Positions 5,271-5,971 of a DNA stretch of 5,971 bases are shown piece after piece. Every line of letters begins with the position of its first letter. Position 1 is the stretch's first letter. Under the pieces are notes generated by a model. The model had not been told where the DNA came from. It worked only from the letters and a program-made list of their open reading frames with translations, and did no database searches. A program made the position numbers and the translations under genes. Origin of the DNA: Gammaproteobacteria bacterium. Lineage in GTDB: Bacteria > Pseudomonadota > Gammaproteobacteria > Chromatiales > Chromatiaceae. The stretch is taken from the NCBI GenBank assembly GCA_015767355.1, contig JADWMH010000129.1, forward strand, positions 1 to 5,971, read 5' to 3'.

Positions 5271-5630
5271 ATGTCAGAAGAAAAACCCCCTGTTGCTGAA
5301 GCACCAGACGCTCAAAAAGAGAGCAAAGTTTCCATGATGATGATCATCTTGCTGGTCATCCTGATTTGGGCCGTGGTTGCCTATTTCATGACCATGACCC
5401 CCAAGAAAGAGAGTGAGGTTCAGCAGCATACCGCAACCACGGAGCAGGCTGCCCCGCAGGCAACTGCGCCAGCAGTCCCTGCAGAGGCGCCGATGGATGC
5501 TCCCGCTGCTGTTGAAGCCACGGAGAAAGCTGCTGCTACGGCAGTTGTCGAAGCTGAAAAAGTACCTGAAAAAGATGAAAAAGAGGCCGTGGAAGCCTTG
5601 ATGGATGTCTTTGCTCCCTCTGGCAAATAG
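5271..5630 (+). CDS. Small single-pass membrane protein with Ala/Pro/Glu/Lys-rich tail
   Basis: I do not recognise a family. The 119-residue product has a charged, proline-containing N-terminus (1-19), one strongly hydrophobic helix at about residues 20-42 (the MMMIILLVILIWAVVAYFM core) and a positive patch PKK just after it. A low-complexity tail rich in Ala, Pro, Glu, Thr and Val (about 47-108) follows, then a short end EALMDVFAPSGK. There is no cleavage motif, so it should remain anchored in the inner membrane. Topology is uncertain: the segment before the helix carries several acids and the segment after it carries lysines, so charge alone argues for the tail facing the cytoplasm. The tail resembles flexible spacer segments of envelope proteins. 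The good ribosome binding site and intact frame support a real gene. The compositional bias makes homology searches weak. Confidence 0.75.
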   Translation: MSEEKPPVAEAPDAQKESKVSMMMIILLVILIWAVVAYFMTMTPKKESEVQQHTATTEQAAPQATAPAVPAEAPMDAPAAVEATEKAAATAVVEAEKVPEKDEKEAVEALMDVFAPSGK

Positions 5631-5636
5631 AGAAGG

Positions 5637-5671
5637 GTTTTAGGTTTTAGGTTTTAAGTTTTAGGTGTTAT
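5637..5671 (+). repeat. Tandem GTTTTAG heptamers
   Basis: Five consecutive 7-base units begin seven bases after the stop of the small membrane protein gene: GTTTTAG, GTTTTAG, GTTTTAA, GTTTTAG and a diverged GTGTTAT. The last 20 bases before 5671 form the left arm of an inverted repeat whose right arm is at 5725-5744. Confidence 0.8.
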
Positions 5672-5744
5672 GTGATTTTCTCGTTCCCACCAAAGAGGGT
5701 GAGAACGAGTAATTGGGCTGTTCCTAACACCTAAAACCTAAAAC
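5651..5744. repeat. Long inverted repeat of TTTTAGG type
   Basis: The left arm 5651-5670 and right arm 5725-5744 are complementary at 19 of 20 positions. The 54-base interior holds a separate GTTCCCAC palindrome. The whole could fold as a long stem with an inner hairpin. No open reading frame or transposase is present, so it is a non-coding element, possibly mobile in trans. It may also close the transcript of the upstream gene, although no canonical T-run follows the right arm. Confidence 0.75.
5680..5709. repeat. GTTCCCAC palindrome, copy 3, nested in the TTTTAGG element
   Basis: CTCGTTCCCACC (5680-5691) pairs with GGTGAGAACGAG (5698-5709) at eleven of twelve positions around a six-base AAAGAG loop. 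The core CGTTCCCA is shared with the copy at 1344-1369 and GTTCCCAC with the copy at 1203-1228, so three related palindromes occur within 4.5 kb. Confidence 0.75.
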
Positions 5745-5790
5745 ATTTCTTTCTTCGCTGCGGTCCTACTCCCGGACGGCCTTTTAGACA

Positions 5791-5971
5791 ATGAACAGTC
5801 CTCACCAGCAACTTGGCGCTTTGAGCCATCTGCATCAGCTGCAGCAATCGCTGCTTGAGTCTCTCTCTGATGATGAGGCTCTCTACTACTATCATCCACA
5901 GCTGCAATCGCTCTCCTGGTATTTTGGCCGCGCTGTCTATGTCGAGACGCTGTTGCTGCGCAGTGTCGTAC
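5791..5971 (+). CDS. N-terminus of an EgtB/SUMF1-like protein (DinB-type domain), cut by the window edge
   Basis: The reading frame is open for 60 codons to the end of the window. An in-frame TAG at 5785-5787 sets the upstream limit, making ATG 5791 the natural start. There is no clear ribosome binding site, and a TTG at codon 11 is an alternative. The stretch LSDDEALYYYHPQLQSLSWYFGRAVYVETLLLR (about residues 25-57) matches the pattern seen at the start of EgtB/SUMF1-type non-heme iron proteins, in which a DinB-like four-helix domain carries a W-x-L-G-H-x-x-x-x-E motif. Here the W, G and E are present but the His is Arg (Arg48 in WYFGRAVYVE). If the family call is right, one usual iron ligand is replaced. 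The catalytic FGE-sulfatase domain would lie beyond the window. Other DinB-like proteins are possible. Confidence 0.55.
   Translation, partial: MNSPHQQLGALSHLHQLQQSLLESLSDDEALYYYHPQLQSLSWYFGRAVYVETLLLRSVV

Noticed and set aside
4438..5304. 288-codon open frame on the - strand opposite the phosphorylase
   Set aside because: It overlaps the end of hpt, the whole phosphorylase gene and the start of the next gene, all with clear family motifs or good binding sites. Its translation shows no recognisable domain, so it is an antisense shadow.
5761..5787. Possible Rho-independent terminator before the last gene (GTCC/GGAC stem then CCTTTTAG)
   Set aside because: The stem is only four base pairs and the T-run is four bases, too weak to support a call.

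Overview
The window looks like chromosomal DNA from a free-living or symbiotic gammaproteobacterium. The protein types (a YbfF-like esterase, ArgG, a short single-domain NagZ, and a phosphorylase of the Pseudomonas PA3004 type) fit that class. The intergenic spaces carry GTTCCCAC and CCACGAAG palindromes of a kind I associate with sulfur-oxidising Chromatiales/Thiotrichales relatives. The genus is not determined; this placement is inference from protein and repeat style. All genes I can support are on the + strand.

Layout. (1) 44-817: alpha/beta hydrolase with a GTG start. (2) 871-1197: 108-residue conserved-looking protein of unknown function behind a strong ribosome binding site. (3) 1198-1454: intergenic space packed with three imperfect palindromes, followed by a TATAAT box and ribosome binding site for argG. 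(4) 1455-2675: complete argG (argininosuccinate synthase). (5) 2676-2857: intergenic space holding a solo half-copy of the CCACGAAG repeat directly at the argG stop codon, then a GTAGG...CCTAC element. (6) 2858-5208: tight three-gene operon nagZ - hpt - methylthioinosine phosphorylase, with a 4-base overlap and a 3-base gap. (7) 5271-5630: small bitopic membrane protein with a low-complexity Ala/Pro/Glu/Lys tail. (8) 5637-5745: a TTTTAGG-type inverted repeat with a GTTCCCAC palindrome nested inside it. (9) 5791 to the window edge: the first 60 codons of a protein resembling the DinB-like N-terminal domain of EgtB/SUMF1-type non-heme iron enzymes.

How the genes fit together. The clearest functional unit is hpt plus the phosphorylase. 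The phosphorylase should release hypoxanthine from 5'-methylthioinosine, a by-product route of polyamine and quorum-signal synthesis, and Hpt should convert that hypoxanthine to IMP. NagZ, translated just ahead of them, recycles peptidoglycan fragments in the cytoplasm. The operon therefore groups three salvage steps. No phage, insertion sequence with a transposase, CRISPR array, tRNA or rRNA is visible. The unusual content is the density and arrangement of short palindromic repeats in every large spacer, and their absence from the small gaps inside the operon.
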